NCBI RefSeq assembly: GCF_900091955.1
Contig: NZ_FMDF01000145.1
Location: 62,001-126,000, forward strand
Direction: 5' to 3'
DNA from: Streptomyces sp. Ncost-T10-10d
GTDB lineage: Bacteria > Actinomycetota > Actinomycetes > Streptomycetales > Streptomycetaceae
Length of the DNA stretch: 64,000 bases
In this document: one piece after another, positions 35,898 to 44,556 of the stretch
Position numbering within the stretch: position 1 is the first letter of the stretch
Layout of the letters: each line of letters opens with the position of its first letter
Translations under genes and position numbers: made by a program
Notes under the pieces: model-generated
The model's database searches: none
The model's input: the letters and a program-made list of their open reading frames with translations, nothing else
Told to the model about the DNA's origin: nothing

Positions 35898-36825
35898 GGT
35901 TGCCTCCGTGTGGGGTCCGGGTGGCGATCCAGTTGAGTAGGGCTTGGCACGAGAGGGTGCCTCGACCGCCTCGGCGGCGCAACGGGTTGGTGTGCGATCG
36001 GCTGCGCCACTGTCTTCACGGCCCTGCGGAAGTGACTGCCCGAGAATGGGTGACGACGCCGCACTCGGCACATCCCACCGGTTCCATGTTCCTGCGCCTG
36101 GCCGGATCTGTCCTCGGAAGCTTCTCGGGACGGGAGGAATCAGGCTGGCCCCCGCGGTGCCGGAGTTTCCCGGGAACCCACATCAGGCGACCACAATGCC
36201 CAGGACCCGGGATGCGAGGCAGTGCATCCGCAGTGAGGATTGACATGTGAGGACGATGGCGCCTCATGCTCGGATGACGAGAGGGTCCATGCGGCGGTGC
36301 GCCAGATCGGCACCCTGCATGCCCGGGCAGGTCGGATGGGGTCTGCAGCGAGTTCACCGTCTTCACCAAGATCAAGCCGGGCCATGCGGATGCGCTGCGT
36401 GAGGATCTCGCCATGCTCGCCAACGCTGGGCTGCTGGTTGAGCTTGTGGCGCTCGATGGAGGATCGCCGGTAGACCTCCGGGCGCCTGGCGACTCTCGGA
36501 CCGATCCGGGGCAGGAGAATCTCACGATGACTGCGACGACAGGTGCAACCCAGTCAGCTCACCCCGAGCGCGCGTACAGAACCGCGCAGCGCCGACGAGG
36601 TACTCGGCCCGGCCCGATGAGGCCGGCTGATGCAACGGCACGGCAAGCGACCGGCGATCACAATCCCTGCTGTACAGCAGGGAAGTACAGCAGCCTCCGC
36701 TGATCAGAGGCCCGGCCACCGCCCGACCGTGCGCAACGCACGGCAGCGTTCGGGCGGCAGGTCTGCGTACGAATCCGTCGATGCGGCACCGGACGGCCCG
36801 CAGACGGCCCGGAGCGAGTGAAACA
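35898..36825. other. Decayed 0.9-kb region with no intact gene
   Basis: Codon-position bias is lost and no frame longer than about 100 codons is credible. The plus strand at 36350-36470 reads SEFTVFTKIKPGHADALRED, which looks like a piece of a real protein without a start, followed by stops. A ribosome-like CAGGAG precedes ATG 36527, but the product (MTATTGATQS...) turns to low-complexity Arg/Thr sequence. A perfect 18-bp palindrome CCCTGCTGTACAGCAGGG lies at 36665-36682. The region looks like the remains of transferred genes. Confidence 0.55.
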
Positions 36826-36862
36826 GCTTCGGGCCGACGGTGCGACACCGTCGGCCCGAAGC
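36826..36862 (-). terminator. glnA2 terminator hairpin
   Basis: GCTTCGGGCCGACGGTG at 36826-36842 pairs perfectly with 36846-36862 around a 3-base loop. It lies 38 bp after the glnA2 stop on the minus strand, and TGTTT follows on that strand. Confidence 0.8.
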
Positions 36863-36900
36863 CGCGTAAAGGCGCTCCAACAGCGCTGACCGACCAGCCC

Positions 36901-38262
36901 TTACAGCACCGGCAGCAGCGCCTTCAGCTCGAAGGCCGTGACCTCGCTGCGGTACTCCTCCCACTCCTGCTTCTTGTTGCGCAGGAAAAAGTCGAAGACG
37001 TGCTCGCCGAGCGTCTCGGCGACCAGTTCGCTCTTCTCCATCAGCGAGATGGCCTCGCCGAGGTTCTGCGGCAGGGGTTCGATGCCCATCGCGCGGCGCT
37101 CGGCGTCGGACAGTGCCCAGACGTCGTCGTCGGCGCCGGCCGGGAGTTCGTAGCCCTCCTCTATGCCCTTGAGGCCCGCGGCAAGCAGCACCGCGTACGT
37201 CAGGTAGGGGTTGGCGCCGGAGTCGATGGAGCGGACCTCGACACGGGCGGAGCCGGTCTTGCCGGGCTTGTACATCGGGACACGGATGAGCGCGGAGCGG
37301 TTGTTGTGCCCCCAGCAGATGTACGAGGGGGCCTCGCCGCCGGCACCCGCCGCGCGGGAGGACCCGCCCCAGATGCGCTTGTAGGAGTTGACCCACTGGT
37401 TCGTCACGGCGGAGATCTCCGCGGCGTGGGTGAGCAGACCGGCGATGAAGGAGCGGCCGACCTTGGACAGCTGGTACTCGGCGCCCGACTCGTAGAAGGC
37501 GTTGCGGTCACCCTCGAAGAGGGAGAGGTGGGTGTGCATGCCCGAGCCGGGGTACTCGGAGAACGGCTTCGGCATGAACGTCGCCTGCACGCCCTGCTCC
37601 AGCGCGACCTGCTTCATCACCAGGCGGAAGGTCATGATGTTGTCGGCGGTGGAGAGCGCGTCCGCGTACCGCAGGTCGATCTCCTGCTGGCCGGGAGCGC
37701 CCTCGTGGTGGCTGAACTCGACCGAGATGCCCATCGATTCGAGCATGGTGATCGCCTGGCGGCGGAAGTCCATGCCGACGTTCTGCGGGGTGTGGTCGAA
37801 GTAGCCGGAGCTGTCGGCGGGGGTGGGGCGGCTGCCGTCGACCGGCTTGTCCTTCAGCAGGAAGAACTCGATCTCCGGGTGGGTGTAGAAGGTGAAGCCC
37901 AGGTCGGAGGTCTTGGCAAGGATGCGCTTGAGGACATAGCGCGGGTCCGCGAAGGACGGCGAACCGTCGGGCATCAGGATGTCGCAGAACATCCGGGCCG
38001 TGCCAGGGGCCTCCGCGCGCCACGGCAGGATCTGGAACGTACCCGGGTCGGGCTTGGCGATCATGTCGGACTCGTACACCCGGGCGAAGCCCTCGATGGC
38101 CGACCCGTCGAAGCCGATGCCCTCGTCAAACGCCTGTTCCAGCTCGGCGGGGGCCACGGCAACGGACTTGAGGTAGCCGAGCACATCGGTGAACCACAGC
38201 CGTACGAAGCGGATGTCGCGCTCCTCAAGCGTCCTGAGGACGAATTCCTGCTGCTTGTCCAT
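36901..38262 (-). CDS. glnA2: Glutamine synthetase-like protein GlnA2 (probable gamma-glutamylpolyamine synthetase)
   Basis: 453 residues from ATG 38262 (MDKQQEFVLRTLEERDIRF), very close to the M. tuberculosis GlnA2 sequence that I know. Metal and substrate motifs are present: GFDGSAIEGFARV, HPEIEFFLLK, EFSHHEGAPGQQEIDLR, MPKPFSEYPGSGMHTH and RVEVRSIDSGANPYL. The loop that carries the adenylylation tyrosine in type I GlnA has no tyrosine at that position (GYELPAGADDD), so glnE should not regulate it. S. coelicolor GlnA2 was reported to glutamylate polyamines, so polyamine use is a better guess than ammonia assimilation. A copy of its 3' end lies 1.8 kb downstream. Confidence 0.93.
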   Translation of the reverse strand: MDKQQEFVLRTLEERDIRFVRLWFTDVLGYLKSVAVAPAELEQAFDEGIGFDGSAIEGFARVYESDMIAKPDPGTFQILPWRAEAPGTARMFCDILMPDGSPSFADPRYVLKRILAKTSDLGFTFYTHPEIEFFLLKDKPVDGSRPTPADSSGYFDHTPQNVGMDFRRQAITMLESMGISVEFSHHEGAPGQQEIDLRYADALSTADNIMTFRLVMKQVALEQGVQATFMPKPFSEYPGSGMHTHLSLFEGDRNAFYESGAEYQLSKVGRSFIAGLLTHAAEISAVTNQWVNSYKRIWGGSSRAAGAGGEAPSYICWGHNNRSALIRVPMYKPGKTGSARVEVRSIDSGANPYLTYAVLLAAGLKGIEEGYELPAGADDDVWALSDAERRAMGIEPLPQNLGEAISLMEKSELVAETLGEHVFDFFLRNKKQEWEEYRSEVTAFELKALLPVL

Positions 38263-38507
38263 AGCCACATCCTTGCAGTTCAGACGGTCCGTGCACCACC
38301 GCCCGGGGTAGGGAAGAAGCTCCAGTATCACGACCCGGGATTTCACCCAGATTACGCACACGACGTGAGATGGAGCACTCGGCCACCCACTACGATCGGC
38401 GCCCATGGTGCGCACGGGACGGAGCGGCTTCGCGACTGCCCGGTACGCACCGGTTTTCCCGACCGCTTCTTGTCCCTCCCCGCCCCTTCGCAGAAGGACC
38501 TGACGAC

Positions 38508-39185
38508 ATGAGCTTCGACCGCAGGACCCGCATAGAGCAGATGCGCAACGCCGACCACGCGCGGGAGCGCCGCAACCGTGTCCTGGCCATAAGCCTGAGC
38601 GTCCTCGTCGTCGTGGGCCTGGTCGGCTTCGGCTCGTACATGGTGCTGGACAAGTCCGAGGCGTCGGAGAAGAAGAAGGCCGTTCAGGCGGAGGACGCCA
38701 AGGCGTCCGCGGCGGAGCAGAAGAAGCTCGCCGCCGAGCCGATCGAGGGGCTGAAGACGTGGGACGCGAAGAAGCTGACCCGCAACCACGTCACCGAGCC
38801 CGTCACGTACCCGATGAAGCCCCCGGTCGGCGGTGACCACAACCCCGTATGGATGAACTGCGACGGCGAGGTGTACAAAAAGCCGATCCCCGACGTGAAC
38901 GCCGTGCACTCGCTGGAGCACGGTTCGGTGTGGGTGACGTACACGGACAAGACCTCGGACGCCGATGTGGCCAAGCTCGCCGAGCGGGTCGGCAGGACGC
39001 CGTACTCGCTCATGAGTCCGTACGAGGGCCAGGCCGGGACGATCATGCTGAGTGCCTGGGGCAATCAGGTGACGGTGGACAGCGCCGATGACCGGCGGGT
39101 CGACCAGTTCTTCGCCAAGTTCGTCCAGGGGTCGCAGACGCCCGAGCCCGGTGCCGCGTGCACGGGCGGGCTGGGGGCCCGGTGA
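38508..39185 (+). CDS. DUF3105 membrane-anchored protein
   Basis: 225 residues from ATG 38508, ribosome site AGAAGGA. An Arg-rich cytoplasmic start, one membrane helix (VLAISLSVLVVVGLVGFGSYMV), a Lys/Glu/Ala coiled stretch, then the DUF3105 domain with HVTEPVTYPMKPPVGGDH, WMNCDGEVY, SLEHGSVWVTY and CTGG. Conserved His, Met and Cys residues suggest metal or redox chemistry outside the membrane, but the family has no proven function. The next gene overlaps its stop by 4 bases, and DUF3105 with DUF305 is a common actinobacterial pair. Confidence 0.88.
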   Translation: MSFDRRTRIEQMRNADHARERRNRVLAISLSVLVVVGLVGFGSYMVLDKSEASEKKKAVQAEDAKASAAEQKKLAAEPIEGLKTWDAKKLTRNHVTEPVTYPMKPPVGGDHNPVWMNCDGEVYKKPIPDVNAVHSLEHGSVWVTYTDKTSDADVAKLAERVGRTPYSLMSPYEGQAGTIMLSAWGNQVTVDSADDRRVDQFFAKFVQGSQTPEPGAACTGGLGAR

Positions 39186-39886
39186 CCGCGGTGAGACGCG
39201 ACCGGCGCATCCAGTGGGTGGCGGGCTCCGCCGTCGTGCTCGCGCTGCTGTTCGCGGGGGTGGCGACGGTCGCCTCCGCGCGGGACGACGGCGCGGACCA
39301 CACCGCCGCCCCCGCCCCGCACACACCCGCGGTGGACTCGGCGGACGCCGGTTTCGCCCGCGACATGGCGGTTCACCATCAGCAGGCCGTCGAGATGTCC
39401 TTCATCGTGCGTGACCGTACGAAGGACGAGGACGTGCGGCGTCTCGCGTACGACATCGCCAATACGCAGGCCAACCAGCGGGGCATGATGCTCGGCTGGC
39501 TGGACCTGTGGGAGCTGCCGAAGGCGGCCGCCGGGCAGGAGCCGATGGCCTGGATGGCGGCGGGGCACGAGGGACACACGATGGACGGCATGGCGGGCAT
39601 GGGGACCGGTTACCGGGCCCATGACGGCTCCCTCATGCCCGGTATGGCCACCAGGACCGAGCTGGACCGGCTCCGCAGGGCGAACGGCGAGAAGGCCGAG
39701 ATCCTGTACCTCCAGCTGATGACCGACCACCACAAGGGCGGCGTCGACATGGCCCGCGGCTGCGCCCGGCTGTGCACGGTGAAGGTGGAGAAGCGGCTGG
39801 CCCGGGGAATGGTCGAGGCCCAGCAGTCCGAGCTGGACATGATGGCCCGGATGCTGGCGGCGCGAGGTGCGAAGCCCCGGTCCTGA
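39182..39886 (+). CDS. DUF305 ferritin-like exported protein
   Basis: 234 residues from GTG 39182 (GTGA overlap with the preceding stop). One N-terminal membrane helix or signal (VVLALLFAGVATVASA), then two DUF305 helical repeats with FARDMAVHHQQAVEMS and LQLMTDHHKGGVDMARGC, separated by a Met/His/Gly-rich loop (GHEGHTMDGMAGMG). Such HHxxA..M motifs are associated with copper or other metal binding. Inference: extracytoplasmic metal-handling partner of the DUF3105 protein. Confidence 0.9.
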   Translation: MTAVRRDRRIQWVAGSAVVLALLFAGVATVASARDDGADHTAAPAPHTPAVDSADAGFARDMAVHHQQAVEMSFIVRDRTKDEDVRRLAYDIANTQANQRGMMLGWLDLWELPKAAAGQEPMAWMAAGHEGHTMDGMAGMGTGYRAHDGSLMPGMATRTELDRLRRANGEKAEILYLQLMTDHHKGGVDMARGCARLCTVKVEKRLARGMVEAQQSELDMMARMLAARGAKPRS

Positions 39887-40013
39887 AAGATTCCCTCCGA
39901 GCCATATATGCACCCGAATGGGTGATAGCGCTCGCGTGCCCCGAACGGGCCCATGACGATGGGTTCGCTCGGGGTCGTACAGCATGCCCACCGGCACGCA
40001 GGAGGAATCCCTC

Positions 40014-40439
40014 ATGACCACCGCCAAGGACATCATGCACACCGGGGCCACATGGATCCCCGCGCACGAGACGCTCGACCGCGCCGCACAGCTGATGCGC
40101 GACCACAAAGTGGGCGCGCTGCCCATCTCGGCCGAAGGCGAACAGGACCGGATGATCGGCATACTCACGGACCGCGACATCGTGGTCGGCTGTGTGGCGA
40201 TGGGGCACGACCCGTCGAGGATGACCGCGGGCGACCTCGCCCAGGGCACCCCTCGCTGGATCGACGCAGAGGCGGATGTGGACATGGTTCTGGAGGAAAT
40301 GCAGACCCATCGGATCCGCAGGCTTCCCGTGGTCGAGAACAAGAAGCTGATCGGCATGATCAGCGAAGCCGATCTGGCGCATCACCTGTCCGACGAGCAG
40401 ATCGCCCTCTGGGTGGAGAAGGTCTACGCCCCCGGCTGA
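40014..40439 (+). CDS. CBS-domain protein similar to mycobacterial HRP1
   Basis: 141 residues from ATG 40014 with a strong AGGAGGAAT site. Two CBS domains fill it: MTTAKDIMHTGATWIPAHET ... GILTDRDIVVG and MVLEEMQTHRIRRLPVV ... GMISEADLAHHL. The pattern follows Rv2626c (hypoxic response protein 1) almost along its length, including MTTA.DIM, ETL..AAQ.MR.H..GALPI and TDRDIV. HRP1 is induced by hypoxia and binds zinc. The role here is unproven. It may sense adenine nucleotides or redox state in the stress cluster between DUF305 and the copper oxidase. Confidence 0.9.
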   Translation: MTTAKDIMHTGATWIPAHETLDRAAQLMRDHKVGALPISAEGEQDRMIGILTDRDIVVGCVAMGHDPSRMTAGDLAQGTPRWIDAEADVDMVLEEMQTHRIRRLPVVENKKLIGMISEADLAHHLSDEQIALWVEKVYAPG

Positions 40440-40588
40440 CCGGCTCGCGACCACCCAGCCCAATGGCCCGGTACCTCTTGCCCACGAGGGGTGCCGGGTC
40501 GCTGTGCGTTCTCGCCGACGGGCCCTGTATTGCTGCGGCGATACGTTTCCGCGCGCAATGCATACGAGGCGGGGGTAGGGTGCTCGGC

Positions 40589-40759
40589 ATGACCCTGAGT
40601 GGATGTGCGACGTACGGACAGTTGTCGCTGTTCGTTGCGCTGCTCATCTCCATCGCTCACCTCCTCGGGGACGTCGTGGCGCAGGTGTCGTCGGCCGCGG
40701 GGCCGGTTTCCCGGCCGGGCCGTACCCCTCTCGCCTCGTTGTCGGTGCTGTGCATATAG
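40589..40759 (+). CDS. Possible small membrane protein (56 residues)
   Basis: ATG 40589 after a GGGTAGGGTG stretch, stop TAG 40757-40759. The first half is one hydrophobic helix (LSLFVALLISIAHLLGDVVA); the rest is a Ser/Pro/Arg tail. No family is recognised. It sits 63 bp before the multicopper oxidase, in the 383-bp gap after the CBS gene. It could be a small membrane peptide, a leader peptide or chance. A G/C-rich imperfect inverted repeat (GGAGG-GGTG-CCTCC) at 40758-40775 follows its end. Confidence 0.35.
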   Translation: MTLSGCATYGQLSLFVALLISIAHLLGDVVAQVSSAAGPVSRPGRTPLASLSVLCI

Positions 40760-40822
40760 GAGGGGTGCCTCCCCCTCCCCCAGCAGACCGAAATACCGAC
40801 AACACCCCGAGGTGCTTCCGCC

Positions 40823-42532
40823 ATGCGTACTCCACCCACCCGACGCGCCGTGCTCGGCGCCGCTGTCGCCACTGCCGGTACGGCAGTCCTGGCCGCCTGC
40901 TCCGGCGAATCCGACACGGCCCGCAGCGGTACGAAGGCCGGCGGCGCGAACGCCGGCGGCACGAGCCACAGCGGTGCGAACCACGGGACCGCCCCCCACA
41001 CGAAACCCGAGGGCGAGTACGTCTCCCCCGACGGGGAGGAGGTCGCCGCGGCCGAGGCCGGGCGAGGTCACGGCCCCGTACACAAGATCCACCTCACCGC
41101 CACCCCGTCCCGCCTCGATCTGGGCGGCGGGCTCGTCGTCGGCTCCTGGGCCTACGAAGGGCGGCTGCCCGGCAAGGAACTCCGGGTCGCGGTCGGCGAC
41201 ACCCTGGCGCTCACCCTCGCCAACCACCTTCCGGCGACGACCAGCCTGCACTGGCACGGGCTCAATGTGCGCAACAACATGGACGGCGTACCCGACCTGA
41301 CCCAGCCGCCCATCAAGCAGGGCGCCGAATACGCGTACCGCTTCAAGGTGCCGCATCCGGGAACGTACTGGTTCCATCCGCACACGGGCGTCCAGCAGGA
41401 CCGCGGTCTGTACGCGCCACTGATCGTCGACGACCCCAAGGAGCCCCTCAAGTACGACAAGGAGTGGGTCGTCGTCCTCGACGACTGGGTCGACGGGGTG
41501 GACGGCTCCACGCCGGACGGGGTGCTCGACGAACTCAGCGGAGGCCGGGGCGGCATGGGCCACGGGATGGGCCATGACGGGATGGGCGACAAGAGCGATT
41601 CGGGCAACACCGGGCACGGAGGTTCCCCCAAGTCCCCCAAGTCCCCCAAGCGCCGCTCCGGCCCCTCCCGGGTCATGAGGAACTCGTTCAGCGAACTGCT
41701 CGACAGCCACGGGGGCAATGTCGACTACCCGCACTACCTGATCAACGGCCGCATCCCGAAGGCCCCCACCTCCTTCGCCGCCAAGCCCGGCGACCGGATC
41801 CGGATTCGCATCATCAACGCGGGCGGCGACACCGCTTTCCGTGTCGCGCTCGGCGGCCACCGGATGACGATCACCCACACGGACGGCTACCCGTGCCGGC
41901 ACACCACGACGGACGCCCTGCTACTGGGCATGGGTGAGCGGTACGACGTGGTGGTCACCGCGGGGGACGGGGTGTTCCCACTGACCGCGCTCGCCGAGGG
42001 CAAGGGGGCGTCGGCGCTGGCCCTGCTCCGTACCGGACAGGGCGCGGCGCCCACCGCCTCCGTACGGCCGAAGGAGCTGGACGGAAAACTGGTGGAGGCG
42101 GGCGACCTGTCGCCGGACGAATCCGTGGCACTGTCCGTCCGCGAGCCCGACCGGACCCTGCGGTTCAAGTTGACCGGCAACATGGCCGCGTACAACTGGG
42201 GCTTCGACCACAAGCCGTACAGGCCCGGACAGCGCCATCCGGTGAAGGCGGGCGAGCGGGTCAGGATGGAGTTCTACAACGTCACGAAGATGTGGCATCC
42301 CATCCATCTGCACGGGCACTCGTTCGGGCTGGTGGGATCGGCGGGGCCGGAGCGCCGGGCCTCCCACCGGCGCGAGGCCGCATGGGCGCGCAAGGACACC
42401 GCGATCGTCCGGCCGAGCACCTCGATCGCCGTGGAGTTCGACGCGGACAACCCGGGTCTCTGGATGCTCCACTGCCACAACATCTACCACTCGGACGTGG
42501 GCATGATGACGGTCGTCGGCTACCGCCACTGA
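40823..42532 (+). CDS. Multicopper oxidase (laccase/CueO-like)
   Basis: 569 residues from ATG 40823. The N terminus combines a twin-arginine signal (TRRAVLGAAVATAGT) with a lipobox LAAC, so it is exported folded and probably lipid-anchored. The copper sites are complete: LHWHGLNVRNNMDG, YWFHPHTG, HPIHLHGHSF and MLHCHNIYHSDVGMM. Between the first and second cupredoxin domains there is a Gly/Met/His insertion (GGMGHGMGHDGMGD) followed by repeated SPK units, like copper-binding loops in CueO-type enzymes. Likely roles are oxidation of cuprous ions or of phenols outside the cell. It follows the DUF305 and HRP1-like genes. Confidence 0.93.
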   Translation: MRTPPTRRAVLGAAVATAGTAVLAACSGESDTARSGTKAGGANAGGTSHSGANHGTAPHTKPEGEYVSPDGEEVAAAEAGRGHGPVHKIHLTATPSRLDLGGGLVVGSWAYEGRLPGKELRVAVGDTLALTLANHLPATTSLHWHGLNVRNNMDGVPDLTQPPIKQGAEYAYRFKVPHPGTYWFHPHTGVQQDRGLYAPLIVDDPKEPLKYDKEWVVVLDDWVDGVDGSTPDGVLDELSGGRGGMGHGMGHDGMGDKSDSGNTGHGGSPKSPKSPKRRSGPSRVMRNSFSELLDSHGGNVDYPHYLINGRIPKAPTSFAAKPGDRIRIRIINAGGDTAFRVALGGHRMTITHTDGYPCRHTTTDALLLGMGERYDVVVTAGDGVFPLTALAEGKGASALALLRTGQGAAPTASVRPKELDGKLVEAGDLSPDESVALSVREPDRTLRFKLTGNMAAYNWGFDHKPYRPGQRHPVKAGERVRMEFYNVTKMWHPIHLHGHSFGLVGSAGPERRASHRREAAWARKDTAIVRPSTSIAVEFDADNPGLWMLHCHNIYHSDVGMMTVVGYRH

Positions 42533-42538
42533 CCCGTT

Positions 42539-42575
42539 CCTGGCGGGCGGCTCCGCGACCGCGCGGCCCGCCAGG
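42539..42575 (+). terminator. Terminator after multicopper oxidase
   Basis: CCTGGCGGGC at 42539-42548 pairs perfectly with GCCCGCCAGG at 42566-42575. It starts 7 bp after the oxidase stop and 35 bp before nadE. Confidence 0.75.
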
Positions 42576-42609
42576 ACATCGCGTCAGTCAGACGATTACA
42601 CTGGTGCGC

Positions 42610-44364
42610 GTGCCTCAACTACGCCTCGCACTGAATCAGATCGACTCGACCGTCGGTGATCTCTCCGGCAACGCCGAGGCGATCGTCCACTGGACCCGGC
42701 ACTCCGCCGAACAGGGCGCCCATCTGGTGGCGTTCCCCGAGATGATGCTGACCGGCTACCCCGTCGAGGACCTGGCCCTGCGGTCGTCCTTCGTCGAGGC
42801 CTCGCGTCAGGCGCTGCGTGCGCTCGCCGCCCGTCTCGACGCGGAGGGCTTCGGGGAACTGCCGGTCGTCCTCGGTTACCTCGACCGCTCCGAGACGGCC
42901 CAGCCGCGCTACGGGCAGCCCGCCGGCGCCCCGCAGAACGCCGCCGCGGTGCTGCACCGCGGGCAGGTCGCGCTGACCTTCGCCAAGCACCACCTCCCCA
43001 ATTACGGTGTCTTCGACGAGTTCCGGTACTTCGTTCCGGGCGACTCGATGCCGGTCGTGCGGGTCCACGGCGTCGATGTGGCGCTCGCGATCTGCGAGGA
43101 CCTCTGGCAGGACGGCGGCCGGGTACCGGCCGCGCGGGCCGCCGGCGCCGGGCTGCTGCTGTCGATCAACGCCTCGCCGTACGAGCGGGACAAGGACGAC
43201 ACCCGGCTGGAACTGGTCCGCAAGCGGGCCCAGGAGGCCGGCTGCACGACCGCGTATCTGGCGATGATCGGCGGCCAGGACGAGCTGGTCTTCGACGGCG
43301 ACTCGATCGTCGTCGACCGGAACGGCGAAGTGATCGCCCGCGCCCCGCAGTTCGCCGAGGGCAGCGTCGTCCTCGACCTGGACCTGCCGGCCGCCGCGGC
43401 CGAGGCGCCGTCCGGTGTCGTGAACGACGGGCTGCGAATCGACCGCGTGGTGCTCTCCGAGGAGCCCCTCCCGGCGTACGACTCGGAGCTGACCGGCGGT
43501 TACGCGCAGCGGCTCGACGACGACGAGGAGCTGTACTCGGCGCTGGTGGTGGGCCTGCGTGCGTACGCTGCCAAGAACGGCTTCAGCAGTGTGCTGATCG
43601 GGCTCTCCGGCGGGATCGACTCGGCGCTGGTCGCGGCCATCGCCTGCGACGCGCTGGGCGCACAGAACGTGTACGGCATCTCGATGCCGTCGAAGTACTC
43701 CTCGGACCACTCCAAGGGCGACGCGGCCGAGCTGGCCCGCCGTACCGGGCTGAACTTCCGCACCGTACCGATCGAGCCGATGTTCGACGCGTACATGGGC
43801 TCGCTGGGGCTCACCGGCCTGGCCGAGGAGAACCTCCAGTCCCGGCTGCGCGGCACGATGCTGATGGCCGTCTCCAACCAGGAGGGCCAGATCGTCCTCG
43901 CGCCGGGCAACAAGTCCGAGCTGGCGGTCGGCTACTCGACGCTGTACGGCGACTCGGTCGGGGCGTACGGCCCGATCAAGGATGTCTACAAGACGTCGAT
44001 CTTCCGCCTCGCGAAGTGGCGCAACCGTGCCGCCGAGGAGCGCGGGCAGACCCCTCCGATCCCGGAGGCGTCCATCACCAAGCCACCGAGCGCCGAGCTG
44101 CGCCCGGGCCAGGTCGACACGGACTCGCTTCCCGACTACGACGTACTGGACCGGATCCTGGAGCTGTACGTCGACCGGGACCAGGGTCTGGACGAGATCG
44201 TCGCGGCCGGGTTCGACGCGGCGCTGGTGGCGAAGACGCTGCGAATGGTGGACACGGCGGAGTACAAGCGGCGGCAGTACCCGCCGGGCACGAAGATCTC
44301 CCCGAAGGGCTTCGGCAAGGACCGGCGGCTGCCGATCACCAATCGGTGGCGCGAGTCGGGGTGA
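42610..44364 (+). CDS. nadE: Glutamine-dependent NAD+ synthetase
   Basis: 584 residues, GTG 42610 (GTG 42604 is an alternative). The N-terminal nitrilase-type glutaminase domain has a catalytic Glu (AFPEMMLTGYP), Lys (FAKHHLPNYG) and Cys (ALAICEDLW). The C-terminal synthetase domain has the ATP loop GLSGGIDSALVAAI, and MPSKYSSDHSKGDA and APGNKSELAVGYST. It converts deamido-NAD+ to NAD+ with glutamine as amide donor, the last step of NAD synthesis in the cytoplasm. It appears to be transcribed alone. Confidence 0.96.
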   Translation: MPQLRLALNQIDSTVGDLSGNAEAIVHWTRHSAEQGAHLVAFPEMMLTGYPVEDLALRSSFVEASRQALRALAARLDAEGFGELPVVLGYLDRSETAQPRYGQPAGAPQNAAAVLHRGQVALTFAKHHLPNYGVFDEFRYFVPGDSMPVVRVHGVDVALAICEDLWQDGGRVPAARAAGAGLLLSINASPYERDKDDTRLELVRKRAQEAGCTTAYLAMIGGQDELVFDGDSIVVDRNGEVIARAPQFAEGSVVLDLDLPAAAAEAPSGVVNDGLRIDRVVLSEEPLPAYDSELTGGYAQRLDDDEELYSALVVGLRAYAAKNGFSSVLIGLSGGIDSALVAAIACDALGAQNVYGISMPSKYSSDHSKGDAAELARRTGLNFRTVPIEPMFDAYMGSLGLTGLAEENLQSRLRGTMLMAVSNQEGQIVLAPGNKSELAVGYSTLYGDSVGAYGPIKDVYKTSIFRLAKWRNRAAEERGQTPPIPEASITKPPSAELRPGQVDTDSLPDYDVLDRILELYVDRDQGLDEIVAAGFDAALVAKTLRMVDTAEYKRRQYPPGTKISPKGFGKDRRLPITNRWRESG

Positions 44365-44556
44365 CCGGGGTGCGCCCAGGGAGCACCATCGGCCGCCCGC
44401 CGGACGTCCCGGCGGGCACCACGGTGCGTATCCCCGGGACGACGGGGACCGGCTGGATGGTGGAGCGTGCTCCACCCCACGACCGGAACGGGCTCCACCG
44501 CACGACGGGAGCGGGCTTCCTTCCACCCCGTCACGGACGCTCCTAGCGTCGTAGCC

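Noticed and set aside
36527..36703. 58-codon frame after a CAGGAG site in the decayed region
   Set aside because: The start looks usable but the product becomes low-complexity and matches nothing; described only as part of the decayed segment.
39920..39975. Possible hypoxia-type operator (CCCAT-GACG-ATGGG) before the HRP1-like gene
   Set aside because: Only a 5-bp dyad, too short to separate from chance in GC-rich DNA, and I cannot match it to a known regulator site with confidence.
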